From: an uncultured Ruminococcus sp.
Lineage (GTDB): Bacteria > Bacillota > Clostridia > Oscillospirales > Ruminococcaceae
Direction of reading: 5' to 3'
Assembly (NCBI GenBank): GCA_945835085.1
Contig: CAMAIG010000006.1
Span: forward strand, 1 to 17,775
Length of the DNA: 17,775 nt
Positions 7,407 to 14,138 of this stretch are shown piece by piece. A program made the translations under genes and the position numbers. Within the stretch, counting starts at the first letter, position 1. The number at the start of each line of letters is the position of its first letter. The notes below the pieces were generated by a model that saw only the letters and a list, made by a program, of their open reading frames with translations, made no database searches and was not told the DNA's origin.

Positions 7407-9980
7407 TCAGGTTCCCACAACGCCTGTGCCGTTTATGAGCTTTTCAAGGCACTGGTCCATTGCGGTTATCATTCGGGAAATGGCATTGTACCATTTCTGA
7501 TAGTTCATCATGTTAACGCCTTCCTCGTCCATGGACACGCCCATTACCTCTTCACGGGCGTCGGAAACGCTGTTGAACATTACTGTGGTGGATTCAAAAT
7601 CGCTCAGCTCATATTCAAGCTGTGAGCCGATGGTGTTTCCGCAGTTTGTTACAAACTCGCTGAAGGTATATTCCAGAGGCTCGTCGCCAAAGTCATACTT
7701 CTTGTCGAATGCGGAAAGTATCTTATTGAGGAACGCATTGTCCAGCTCGTCGTAGTTGTAGTCACCTTCCTCGGTTCCCTGGGGGTGAACGCATCTGAGC
7801 GGGTTGTCGTTCCATGTTTTTGCTGTGACGAGATTTGCAACGGTTTCGGCTCCGTCAAATTCAAAGAGCTTGAAGGGAACGTATTCCTCCTCTGCCTTTT
7901 TCCTTGCTGCGTCCATATCGTCCGCGGTGGCTGCGGGGTTTGCTTTAAGAAGAGCGCTGACTGCGTCATCTCCTGCCTTTGCCTTAGCCTCTTTGTTATA
8001 CTCGTCATAGAGGGCATTGAAATTTGTCACCATTGTTTTTGCCAGTGAGCGGTAGGTTTCCTCGTAATATTTGATGCCCTTGTAGGAATTTCCTCTAAGA
8101 CCGCTGTACCAGCCTTCGCCGTTATACATATCGAACAGACCCTTTAATGAGCCACCGCTCAGGGTGTCGGTTTCTTCCGTAAAGCTGATGGCGTATTCGG
8201 GCTTTTCGGCAGAGGTGATATGCTTGGTAAAGATAGGGTCGTATTTTACTCCTGCCTTTGCAGCGGCAGCCATAAGCTCTTCCTCCTTGCGGAAGGCTTC
8301 CTCAACGTTGCCCGATTCAATAAGGGAGTTGAGGTCTACGATCATATCGCCGAGTCCTGCGTCTTGAAGCTCCTTTGTAAGCTCTCTGAGTGCTCTGGTC
8401 CAGCCCTTGTCGGTATTTGCGGAGCTGATATAAAGCTCTGCAAAGTTATATTCTATTGTTTCGGCATCAAAATTTCCTCTTACGGTGATCTTGTTGCCGT
8501 TTTCGTCGTAAACTATGGAGCCGTCGTTTATGGTTCCCCAGTTTTCGATGATATTTCCGTCCTTATCCTTGAAAACGGATTCGCCTACCACATAGACATT
8601 TGCCTGCTTGCCGTCCTCTGTAAGGTAGCCGCCTTTGCCGTCGGCAGTAAGCTTGGAATCCTCGCCATTTGCAAAGTAAAGCTTTGTGCCCTCGGTAATA
8701 TTGCCGTCGGGAGAGAGCGGCAGATCATTTCCCTTTTCATCCTGATACTTTACATTGTCAAAGCCAAGAACTGTGACCTTCTCGCCTGCGGCATTAACGT
8801 ATCCGCCGCTGCCGTCGGCAATAAGACCTGTATCTGTTCCGTCCGATGTATAGAGCTTTGTTCCTGCGGGAGGATCCGTAAGCTCATCGCCTGCATCATT
8901 GTAAAATTTATCTTCCTTGGTAAAATATACATTCACAGCATCGCCGGCTGCATTAACATATCCGCCGTTTCCGTCAGCAGTAAGACCTGTATCTGTTCCG
9001 TCAGCTAAAAGAAGCTTAGTGCCTTCGGGGAACTTGCCGTTTTCATATGTAACGATCTTATTGCCGTTTTCATCATAAGCGGGCTTATATTCAAGATACA
9101 CGGGTGTTGATGTCAAGGGATTTCCCGCTGCGTCCTCGATGATATCCTCCTTGTCGGGAGCAAATTTAACATCTACTCGTGCATATTTATCCTTTTCAAC
9201 AAGAAGCTTTGCCCCTGTTTCAACGGTAAAGGAACCGGTGGTTGTTTCGGTAACGGTGATGTTGATATACTCGGAAAGCTCGTCGGCAAGCAGATTGAAC
9301 TGATCCTTCAGCTCAAGAGGTCCATACTGGCTCTCGGTCTGATAGCCTGTGTTTGTGACATAAACGTCGTTCATCTGAACGTAGCCGTCTTCTATCTGCT
9401 TATTAAGGCTTGCCATTTCCTTGAGTATGAAGTTTACTCTTGTGGTGGTGTTGTCGATATCCTTCTCGGTGGAGATCTGGGTATCCTTGATACGGGTGTC
9501 GAAATTTCTCAGAACGTTGATAACGGATCTTGCGGAGTTTATGCAGATGTTTGCAAGGTCTGTTCTGTCTGCTCCCGTTGCGGAGAAGGACTGAAAGCTT
9601 GCGCTCCATTTGTTCATTATGGCGGTAAGACCTGTGGTTTCGTTCTCAACGTCGTCAATGATATCCTCGATATCCGCAAGCACGGTGGATTTTGAGCCGA
9701 TATCGCAAAGCTCGCTGCTGTATTTTCTAACCTTTGCATCAAGGAGCTTATCTCTTGTATGAGTAACGCCGATGGCATCTGCACCCTGACCTGCAAGGGA
9801 GATGCCTGTGTTATAGTTTATTGAACCCTTTGTATTTGCAACGGAGCATACGTCGAGCCTTTGTCTTGCATAGCCCTCGGTTCCGATGTTTGTGATATTG
9901 TGACCTGTTATATCAAGGGATTTCTGTGCCAGCTGGAGAGCGTCCCTCTGCACATAAAGCCCGAAAAAGCTTGAAGCCAT
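7407..9980 (-). CDS. flgK: Hook-filament junction protein FlgK (HAP1), enlarged
   Basis: FlgK is the first junction protein laid on the completed hook. The N-terminus has the axial-protein signature (residues 8-50: LYVQRDALQLAQKSLDITGH, NITNIGTEGYARQR) and the C-terminus has GVSMDEEGVNMMNYQKWYNA with a final amphipathic helix, both diagnostic for FlgK. Residues 181-240 hold the family's RVNFILKEMASLNKQI helix. Residues about 293-502 are inserted tandem repeats (separate entry), followed by a helical section with Ala/Lys-rich stretches (555-700). At 857 residues it greatly exceeds the B. subtilis protein (about 507). It contains six cysteines (45, 92, 146, 730, 780, 844), uncommon in axial flagellar proteins. 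The ATG follows AAAGGA, 21 bases after flgN. Confidence 0.95.
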   Translation of the reverse strand: MASSFFGLYVQRDALQLAQKSLDITGHNITNIGTEGYARQRLDVCSVANTKGSINYNTGISLAGQGADAIGVTHTRDKLLDAKVRKYSSELCDIGSKSTVLADIEDIIDDVENETTGLTAIMNKWSASFQSFSATGADRTDLANICINSARSVINVLRNFDTRIKDTQISTEKDIDNTTTRVNFILKEMASLNKQIEDGYVQMNDVYVTNTGYQTESQYGPLELKDQFNLLADELSEYINITVTETTTGSFTVETGAKLLVEKDKYARVDVKFAPDKEDIIEDAAGNPLTSTPVYLEYKPAYDENGNKIVTYENGKFPEGTKLLLADGTDTGLTADGNGGYVNAAGDAVNVYFTKEDKFYNDAGDELTDPPAGTKLYTSDGTDTGLIADGSGGYVNAAGEKVTVLGFDNVKYQDEKGNDLPLSPDGNITEGTKLYFANGEDSKLTADGKGGYLTEDGKQANVYVVGESVFKDKDGNIIENWGTINDGSIVYDENGNKITVRGNFDAETIEYNFAELYISSANTDKGWTRALRELTKELQDAGLGDMIVDLNSLIESGNVEEAFRKEEELMAAAAKAGVKYDPIFTKHITSAEKPEYAISFTEETDTLSGGSLKGLFDMYNGEGWYSGLRGNSYKGIKYYEETYRSLAKTMVTNFNALYDEYNKEAKAKAGDDAVSALLKANPAATADDMDAARKKAEEEYVPFKLFEFDGAETVANLVTAKTWNDNPLRCVHPQGTEEGDYNYDELDNAFLNKILSAFDKKYDFGDEPLEYTFSEFVTNCGNTIGSQLEYELSDFESTTVMFNSVSDAREEVMGVSMDEEGVNMMNYQKWYNAISRMITAMDQCLEKLINGTGVVGT
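8475..9104 (-). repeat. Tandem repeat region inside flgK (three full units of 53-58 residues plus half units)
   Basis: FlgK residues 320-372, 373-430 and 431-487 each open with GTKL(L/Y) and continue xADGxDTGLTADGxGGYVNAAG-like, then a V-x-V strand and a (F/Y)-x-D-x-x-G-(D/N)-x-(I/L) end. Partial units lie before (293-319) and after (487-502). At DNA level the stretch at 8791-8843 matches 8950-9002 in 48 of 53 positions with a period of 159 bases, so the first two units duplicated recently or are being homogenised. The third unit has diverged more. Confidence 0.88.
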
Positions 9981-10001
9981 ATTATCATATCCTTTCTCTT
10001 A

Positions 10002-10448
10002 TCAGGCGTCGGTTATTACCTTTGAGCCTGCTGCGAAATCCTTCTGAAGAGTTCCGTGACCGTCATAGGTGGAATCATTCAGGCGGCTGCCCGTGCTGAT
10101 CTTCTTCAGTCGCTCGCTGATGATGATGTTGGCAGTATCGTTTATTTCCTTTATCTTGTAAACCATTTCGGAAAGCGCCTTATACTGCTCATTGAGAGTT
10201 GATCTGTATTTTTCGGGAGCTTCCTCTATGATATCCGCAAAGGTCTTTTCTTCGCCAAGCATTTTTATCCGCTTGTTCTCAAGGGAATTGCTTTTCATAA
10301 TAAATGCCTGCTCGGAGGAAAGCGCCTGTGTCAGCTTCTCAATCTCTCCCTTATGTATCATATCGAGCTTTGAATATTCAAACTTCAGAAAGCTGCGGAA
10401 ATGATCGTTATATTCATCAAAAAAAGCAATTACAGCAGAATAGTCCAT
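10002..10448 (-). CDS. flgN: FlgN-like chaperone for FlgK/FlgL
   Basis: A helical cytoplasmic protein of 148 residues between flgM and flgK, the exact position of flgN (yvyG) in Bacilli. Its N-terminal half is a long helix pair (FFDEYNDHFRSFLKFEYSKL and following), and a Gly/Ser/Asn-rich flexible tail ends the protein, as in FlgN chaperones that bind the C-terminal helices of FlgK and FlgL. The ATG at 10448 is preferred over the in-frame ATG 27 bases upstream (which would add MRKKGRVFA) because the purine-rich AAAGGAAGGG lies in front of it with about 9 bases of spacing. Primary sequence similarity to FlgN is low across the family, so position carries much of the weight. Confidence 0.82.
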   Translation of the reverse strand: MDYSAVIAFFDEYNDHFRSFLKFEYSKLDMIHKGEIEKLTQALSSEQAFIMKSNSLENKRIKMLGEEKTFADIIEEAPEKYRSTLNEQYKALSEMVYKIKEINDTANIIISERLKKISTGSRLNDSTYDGHGTLQKDFAAGSKVITDA

Positions 10449-10487
10449 TGCGAATACCCTTCCTTTCTTCCTCATCTCTGAGGAGCG

Positions 10488-10775
10488 TTACATTCCTATG
10501 ATCGAAGCTGCTACTTCCTCTGCGGAAACCTCATAGGTGCCGTTTTCGATAGCTGCGGAGATGGCTCTGAGCCTTTCTGGCGATGCAGGGGAATCGGCAG
10601 CCTTTCTTGCGGCAGCCTTCATGCTGTCGGCAAAGCTTGCTCTTGAGGCGGAGGAAAACTCAGCCTTGTCGGTGTTTGCTTTAGTGCCGTGAGCCTTATC
10701 GGCTCTTGCCTTCGGCTTGTTATCTGCATTAAATCTGTAAGCGTTAACAGCAGCAGTGTAATTCTTAATTTCCAT
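10488..10775 (-). CDS. flgM: Anti-sigma-28 factor FlgM
   Basis: FlgM binds sigma-28 in the cytoplasm and is exported after hook completion, releasing the sigma factor for late genes. The 95-residue product has a Lys/Ala/Ser-rich, probably disordered N-terminal half and the conserved C-terminal sigma-binding helices (LRAISAAIENGTYEVSAEEV, residues about 69-88). The ATG at 10775 is chosen because GGAAAGGAG stands in front of it and the family N-terminus (MEIKNYTAAVNAY) follows; a longer reading from 10817 would place the ribosome binding site inside the gene and put the start at the expected transcription start. First gene of the late operon, 39 bases before flgN. Confidence 0.92.
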   Translation of the reverse strand: MEIKNYTAAVNAYRFNADNKPKARADKAHGTKANTDKAEFSSASRASFADSMKAAARKAADSPASPERLRAISAAIENGTYEVSAEEVAASIIGM

Positions 10776-10817
10776 AAAAACTCTCCTTTCCGGGGACATA
10801 CTATACCTCTGATACAT

Positions 10818-10845
10818 ATATCGGCACGGGGTTAACAGAACTTTA
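10818..10845 (-). promoter_or_regulatory. Sigma-28 (SigD/FliA) promoter of the flgM operon
   Basis: Read on the - strand: TAAAGTTC (10845-10838) as -35, then GCCGATAT (10825-10818) as -10, with 16 bases between TAAA and GCCGATAT. This nearly matches the published consensus TAAAGTTT-N11-GCCGATAA, with one extra base of spacing. The -10 lies 42 bases upstream of the flgM ATG, leaving room for a short leader with the ribosome binding site. Confidence 0.88.
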
Positions 10846-10899
10846 ATGTTTTTCGGAAATTTTTCTGCTTTATTTTTAAACTGTAATATTTTTTTTGAT

Positions 10900-10930
10900 T
10901 ATACAATTTGTATATTTATTCCGGGAATAA
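10900..10930. promoter_or_regulatory. Two adjacent 15-base palindromes in the flgM/helical-protein intergenic region
   Basis: TATACAA-T-TTGTATA (10900-10914) and TTATTCC-G-GGAATAA (10916-10930) are both perfect inverted repeats around one central base and are one base apart. They lie upstream of the sigma-28 promoter on one side and 54 bases before the ATG at 10984 on the other. They could be operator sites; the AT-rich background makes the first less significant. No regulator is encoded next to them. Confidence 0.4.
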
Positions 10931-10983
10931 AACATGTTTGCGGGGGTAAAATATTATCAGTTAAGAGTATTGGAGGCTTTAAA

Positions 10984-11424
10984 ATGGAAGCAAACAACAG
11001 CGATACAAGGAAGCTTCTCAGGGAGTGTCATGCGGGGATAAAGATGGGCATTGCATCTCTTGACGATGTCATGAATTCCGTCAGCGAATATTCCCTGGAG
11101 CGCAGGATAAAGGACAGCAAAAGGGCTCACGAGCGCCTGAGGATAGAAACGGAGGAGCAGCTGAACAATATCCGTGACAAGGGAAAAAATCCCAATCCCA
11201 TGGCAAAGACCATGTCCCACATCAAAACAAAGGCGGTCACGGCTGCCGACAAGACAGATCATGCTGTGGCAAAGCTTGTTATCAAGGGCTGCGACATGGG
11301 TGTGAAGTCCCTTAACCGATACATGGACAAATATGCTGCTGCCGATGAATCGGGCAAGGCTCTTGCTGGCAGGATAATTGCGGAGGAGCAGGGGCTTAGA
11401 AACGATCTGGAGCAGTATCTTTAG
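10984..11424 (+). CDS. Small helical protein, possibly ferritin-like (DUF2383-like)
   Basis: A 146-residue soluble protein made almost entirely of charged amphipathic helices, with a Gly/Asn/Pro-rich turn in the middle (RDKGKNPNPM, about residues 65-74). The four-helix layout and two similar helices, ECHAGIKMGIASLDDVM (14-30) and GCDMGVKSLNRYM (about 103-115), suggest a ferritin-like bundle of the DUF2383/PA2169 type, but I cannot see a firm set of metal ligands and do not assign a function. The start ATG follows TTGGAGG with 8 bases of spacing; a longer upstream reading has no ribosome binding site. It stands alone, divergent from flgM and convergent with the chemoreceptor gene, with its own terminator. 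Confidence 0.8.
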   Translation: MEANNSDTRKLLRECHAGIKMGIASLDDVMNSVSEYSLERRIKDSKRAHERLRIETEEQLNNIRDKGKNPNPMAKTMSHIKTKAVTAADKTDHAVAKLVIKGCDMGVKSLNRYMDKYAAADESGKALAGRIIAEEQGLRNDLEQYL

Positions 11425-11448
11425 AACGATCAAAGATCAGTATTATTA

Positions 11449-11483
11449 AAAAAGTACCGGGCAGAATGCTCCCGGTACTTTTT
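11449..11483. terminator. Two-way terminator between the helical protein and the chemoreceptor
   Basis: A perfect 13-bp stem AAAAAGTACCGGG (11449-11461) with CCCGGTACTTTTT (11471-11483) and a 9-base loop. The A run on one side and T run on the other allow use in both directions; the genes on either side converge on it. Confidence 0.92.
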
Positions 11484-11487
11484 ATGA

Positions 11488-13593
11488 CTATGCCTTCAGC
11501 ATACTTACCTGTTTTCTGAGTATCTGGGACTGACCGCTCAGCTCCTCGCAGGATGCGGCAGTCTGCTCTGCGGTGGCAGAGTTCTGCTGAACAACGTCGG
11601 ATATCCTTGAAAGTCCGACCATTACCTGTCTTACGCCCTCTGCCTGGTTTTCCGATGCCTCGGAGATCTCGTCGATAAGGCGGGTGGTTTCCTTGGTCAT
11701 TTCGGTGATCTCTGCCATGGACTTTACTGCGGCGTCAACAAGCTCAGAGCCTTCGTTTACGGCTGCGACTGTTGCGGAAATGAGATCGTTTGTATCATTT
11801 GCGGCTTCTGCGCTCTTGTTTGCAAGGTTTCTTACCTCATCGGCAACTACTGCAAAGCCAAGACCTGCATCGCCTGCACGGGCTGCCTCAACTGCTGCGT
11901 TGAGGGCAAGGATATTGGTCTGGAATGCGATATCCTCGATAGCGGCAATGATATTGCTTATCTCGGAGGACTTTTTCTCGATATCCTTCATGGCGTTCAT
12001 TACGCTTTCCATATCCACATTCTGCTTCATAGCGCTCTGCTCAACACTTGCGGAAAGATCCTTTGCTCTGAGGGCGTTCTGAGCGTTGATCTCGGTCTTT
12101 TCGGAAATGGAAAGAACTGTTGCATTAAGCTCCTCGACTGCTGTTGCCTGAGTGGTGGTGCCGTCGGCAAGTATCTGGGAGCCGCTTGCCATCTGCTGTG
12201 AGCCGCTCATTACCTGCTCGGAGGAGCGGTTGATGTTTCTTACGATATCGGAAAGCGTTCCCTGTATCTTGCCGAAGCTTTCTTCGATCATGGCAAAATC
12301 TCCGTCATAGGTTATGGCGGGCTTTACGGTGAAATCACCGCTTGCCATTGCACTCAGGACTCTTGAAATGTCGCTGATATATCCTGCAAGGCTGTGCTTT
12401 GTGTTCTGGAGGGACAGTGCAAAATCACCGATCTCGTTGTTTCCGAACTTATAGCTGAAATCGGGGACGCTCAGATTTCCCTTGCTCATATTTTTTGCAA
12501 GCTCGCTTACCTCAACGATAGGCTTAGCGACTACCCTCTTCATGAAGAATACTATTACGCCGAATGAGATAAAGAGTATGACAAGGGCAGCGATAGCGGA
12601 AATACGCACTACTCTTAAAAATGCAGCGTCACTTTCGGAGCTGTCCTTTGCCGCACAATATGCGCCGCATATCTGCCCGTTAAGGTCTGTAATAGGCTCA
12701 TACATTACAAAATAGCCGCTGCCGCCTATTTTCTGCTTCTCGCTGACGTTTTCGCCCTTTTCAAGGACCTTTTCGGAGGCCTTTTTGCTCATAAGCTCGG
12801 TTACATTCTCAAAGGTGGTGGCAGCGATGCCCGATGACGATAAAAGTGATACCTCACAGTCTATCTGGGATTTGACATCCTCGATAAGGGCAGCTGAGCT
12901 GAGATTATAGCCGATAACATATGCTCCGACCACTGTCTGATTATCTATTCGTGTGCCGCCGTAGAGAACGGGTCCCGAGAAAATGAAGCTGAGAGGAACA
13001 TTTGCATCACTGTATATGCCGCAGCTTACTTCCTCGGCAAGTGCCTTTGATACGTCAAAATCCGCAAATTTATAGCTGTCGCTTGACCACTGCTTCTTTC
13101 CCTCGGCATCGGTAAACATACAGAAATAATTGCTGTCAAGGTTAAGATTGTCGAAAGCAACTCCAAGCTCCGCAACGTAGCCTTTTTTAAGGGCGCCTGC
13201 AACGGTCTGCTGAGTAAACCATGTATTGTCTATGTCCCTGAGCTCGGCTTCCTTTTTCTGAACATTGTTGCTGAGGACATTTACTCCCGTGGCTGCTATG
13301 CCCGAATAAATTTCGCTGTTCTGAGCGGAGGAAAGTGATATTGATATGGAAAGAGCGACCACGGTGCTGACGGTAATGATAGCGCCTACTATAAAGCAGA
13401 CGGCTCTTTCTATCTTGGTCATTTTTGATTTGCCCGCAGCGCCTACAGCCGATATGCCGTCCCGCAGCTTTTGTGGGAGCTTGGGAAGCTTAGGCATTTT
13501 TTTCAGCTTCGGGAGTTTGATTTTTCGGAAAAGGTCGGGGAGCTTTTTGAAAAAATCCACGATCTTGTTTAATACAGCAAAGATTTTATCCAT
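11488..13593 (-). CDS. Methyl-accepting chemotaxis protein with Cache-type sensor and Lys/Pro-rich N-terminus
   Basis: A membrane chemoreceptor of 701 residues feeding CheA/CheW. Order: an unusual basic cytoplasmic N-terminus (1-62) with an amphipathic helix and the run [18 protein letters not shown] (26-43); membrane segment 1 (about 64-88); an extracytoplasmic domain of about 240 residues ending [19 protein letters not shown], which resembles Cache sensors; membrane segment 2 (about 329-351); HAMP (about 352-405), probably a second HAMP-like unit to 455; then the signalling coiled coil with the invariant tip [20 protein letters not shown] (555-574) and [13 protein letters not shown]. No C-terminal CheR-binding pentapeptide. 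The ligand cannot be predicted. The ATG follows AAGGATG. It is a single-gene unit with its own promoter. Confidence 0.95.
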   Translation of the reverse strand: MDKIFAVLNKIVDFFKKLPDLFRKIKLPKLKKMPKLPKLPQKLRDGISAVGAAGKSKMTKIERAVCFIVGAIITVSTVVALSISISLSSAQNSEIYSGIAATGVNVLSNNVQKKEAELRDIDNTWFTQQTVAGALKKGYVAELGVAFDNLNLDSNYFCMFTDAEGKKQWSSDSYKFADFDVSKALAEEVSCGIYSDANVPLSFIFSGPVLYGGTRIDNQTVVGAYVIGYNLSSAALIEDVKSQIDCEVSLLSSSGIAATTFENVTELMSKKASEKVLEKGENVSEKQKIGGSGYFVMYEPITDLNGQICGAYCAAKDSSESDAAFLRVVRISAIAALVILFISFGVIVFFMKRVVAKPIVEVSELAKNMSKGNLSVPDFSYKFGNNEIGDFALSLQNTKHSLAGYISDISRVLSAMASGDFTVKPAITYDGDFAMIEESFGKIQGTLSDIVRNINRSSEQVMSGSQQMASGSQILADGTTTQATAVEELNATVLSISEKTEINAQNALRAKDLSASVEQSAMKQNVDMESVMNAMKDIEKKSSEISNIIAAIEDIAFQTNILALNAAVEAARAGDAGLGFAVVADEVRNLANKSAEAANDTNDLISATVAAVNEGSELVDAAVKSMAEITEMTKETTRLIDEISEASENQAEGVRQVMVGLSRISDVVQQNSATAEQTAASCEELSGQSQILRKQVSMLKA

Positions 13594-13640
13594 ATATACA
13601 CATCCTTATTTAAAAAGGTAAAGTCATCAAATATATATAA

Positions 13641-13670
13641 ATTATACCATAACGGGGAATAATAAGTCAA
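13641..13670 (-). promoter_or_regulatory. Sigma-A promoter of the chemoreceptor gene
   Basis: On the - strand, TTGACT (13670-13665) and TATAAT (13646-13641) are 18 bases apart, and TGG directly before TATAAT gives an extended -10. The -10 lies 47 bases upstream of the ATG. No sigma-28 motif is present here, so this receptor is probably expressed independently of flagellar completion. Confidence 0.82.
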
Positions 13671-13773
13671 CAGGCAATATGTTTGATTTGTAGGTTTTAT
13701 TTATATCAGTTTGCACAATATTTTTGGACAGTTATTAACATGATTTGACAGAAATATCAAGGAGAATATGAAT

Positions 13774-13983
13774 ATGAATGACAGGAAAAGACATATTTTT
13801 TACAGGCTTGAGCTTCTGCTCGTGATGATAGGGGCGGCGCTTTTTCTTTATATCGGCAGCTCTGTTGTAAGCGTCAACTGCGGGAATATGATAAACGGGA
13901 CTGACACTGTTTTTTTTGATGTATATTTTTCAGACGGGGGGCTGACCTTTGTTTTTATGGACAAGGAATATAGTATCGGGTGA
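13774..13983 (+). CDS. Small single-pass membrane protein of unknown function
   Basis: A 69-residue protein with a basic N-terminus (MNDRKRHIFYR), one hydrophobic segment (about 13-32, LELLLVMIGAALFLYIGSSV) and a short tail with alternating hydrophobic residues that would lie outside the cell. AAGGAGA precedes it; the ATG at 13774 gives 9 bases of spacing, while an in-frame ATG at 13768 would leave only 3. I do not recognise a family. It diverges from the chemoreceptor gene and is followed by 155 bases before the next gene. Coding status rests on the ribosome binding site and the sensible topology. Confidence 0.6.
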   Translation: MNDRKRHIFYRLELLLVMIGAALFLYIGSSVVSVNCGNMINGTDTVFFDVYFSDGGLTFVFMDKEYSIG

Positions 13984-14086
13984 AAATGTAATGGTTTTCA
14001 CAAAAAAATATGTTCAAAAGCACAATAATGCCGGAAAAATATACAAAAAATATCGTTTAGTCTGCATATAGCATTATCAGTGCCTT

Positions 14087-14098
14087 GTATGCTAAAAT
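14087..14098 (+). promoter_or_regulatory. Probable extended -10 promoter element upstream of the phosphofructokinase gene
   Basis: TGC-TAAAAT (14090-14098) is an extended -10 element about 40 bases before the ATG. There is no convincing -35 box at 16-18 bases upstream, which extended -10 promoters tolerate. Weak prediction. Confidence 0.4.
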
Positions 14099-14138
14099 TA
14101 TTTCAGAAGAAAATTTCCGAAAAGGACGGTATTTTTTT

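Noticed and set aside
8220..9008. A 262-codon open frame on the + strand, antisense to flgK
   Set aside because: Same reasoning: it is the complement of the flgK repeat region, and its apparent repeats merely mirror those of FlgK.
8475..9104. Regular repeats that might suggest a CRISPR array
   Set aside because: The period is 159-174 bases, in frame with flgK, with no unique spacers of 30-40 bases and no cas genes. It is a protein tandem repeat.
10776..10817. A longer flgM start at 10817
   Set aside because: It would put the strong GGAAAGGAG site inside the gene and begin only a base or so from the sigma-28 -10 box, upstream of any usable transcript start.
10846..10983. An upstream extension of the helical protein gene from 10846
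   Set aside because: The 46 extra codons are AT-rich, hydrophobic and lack a ribosome binding site, while TTGGAGG precedes the ATG at 10984.
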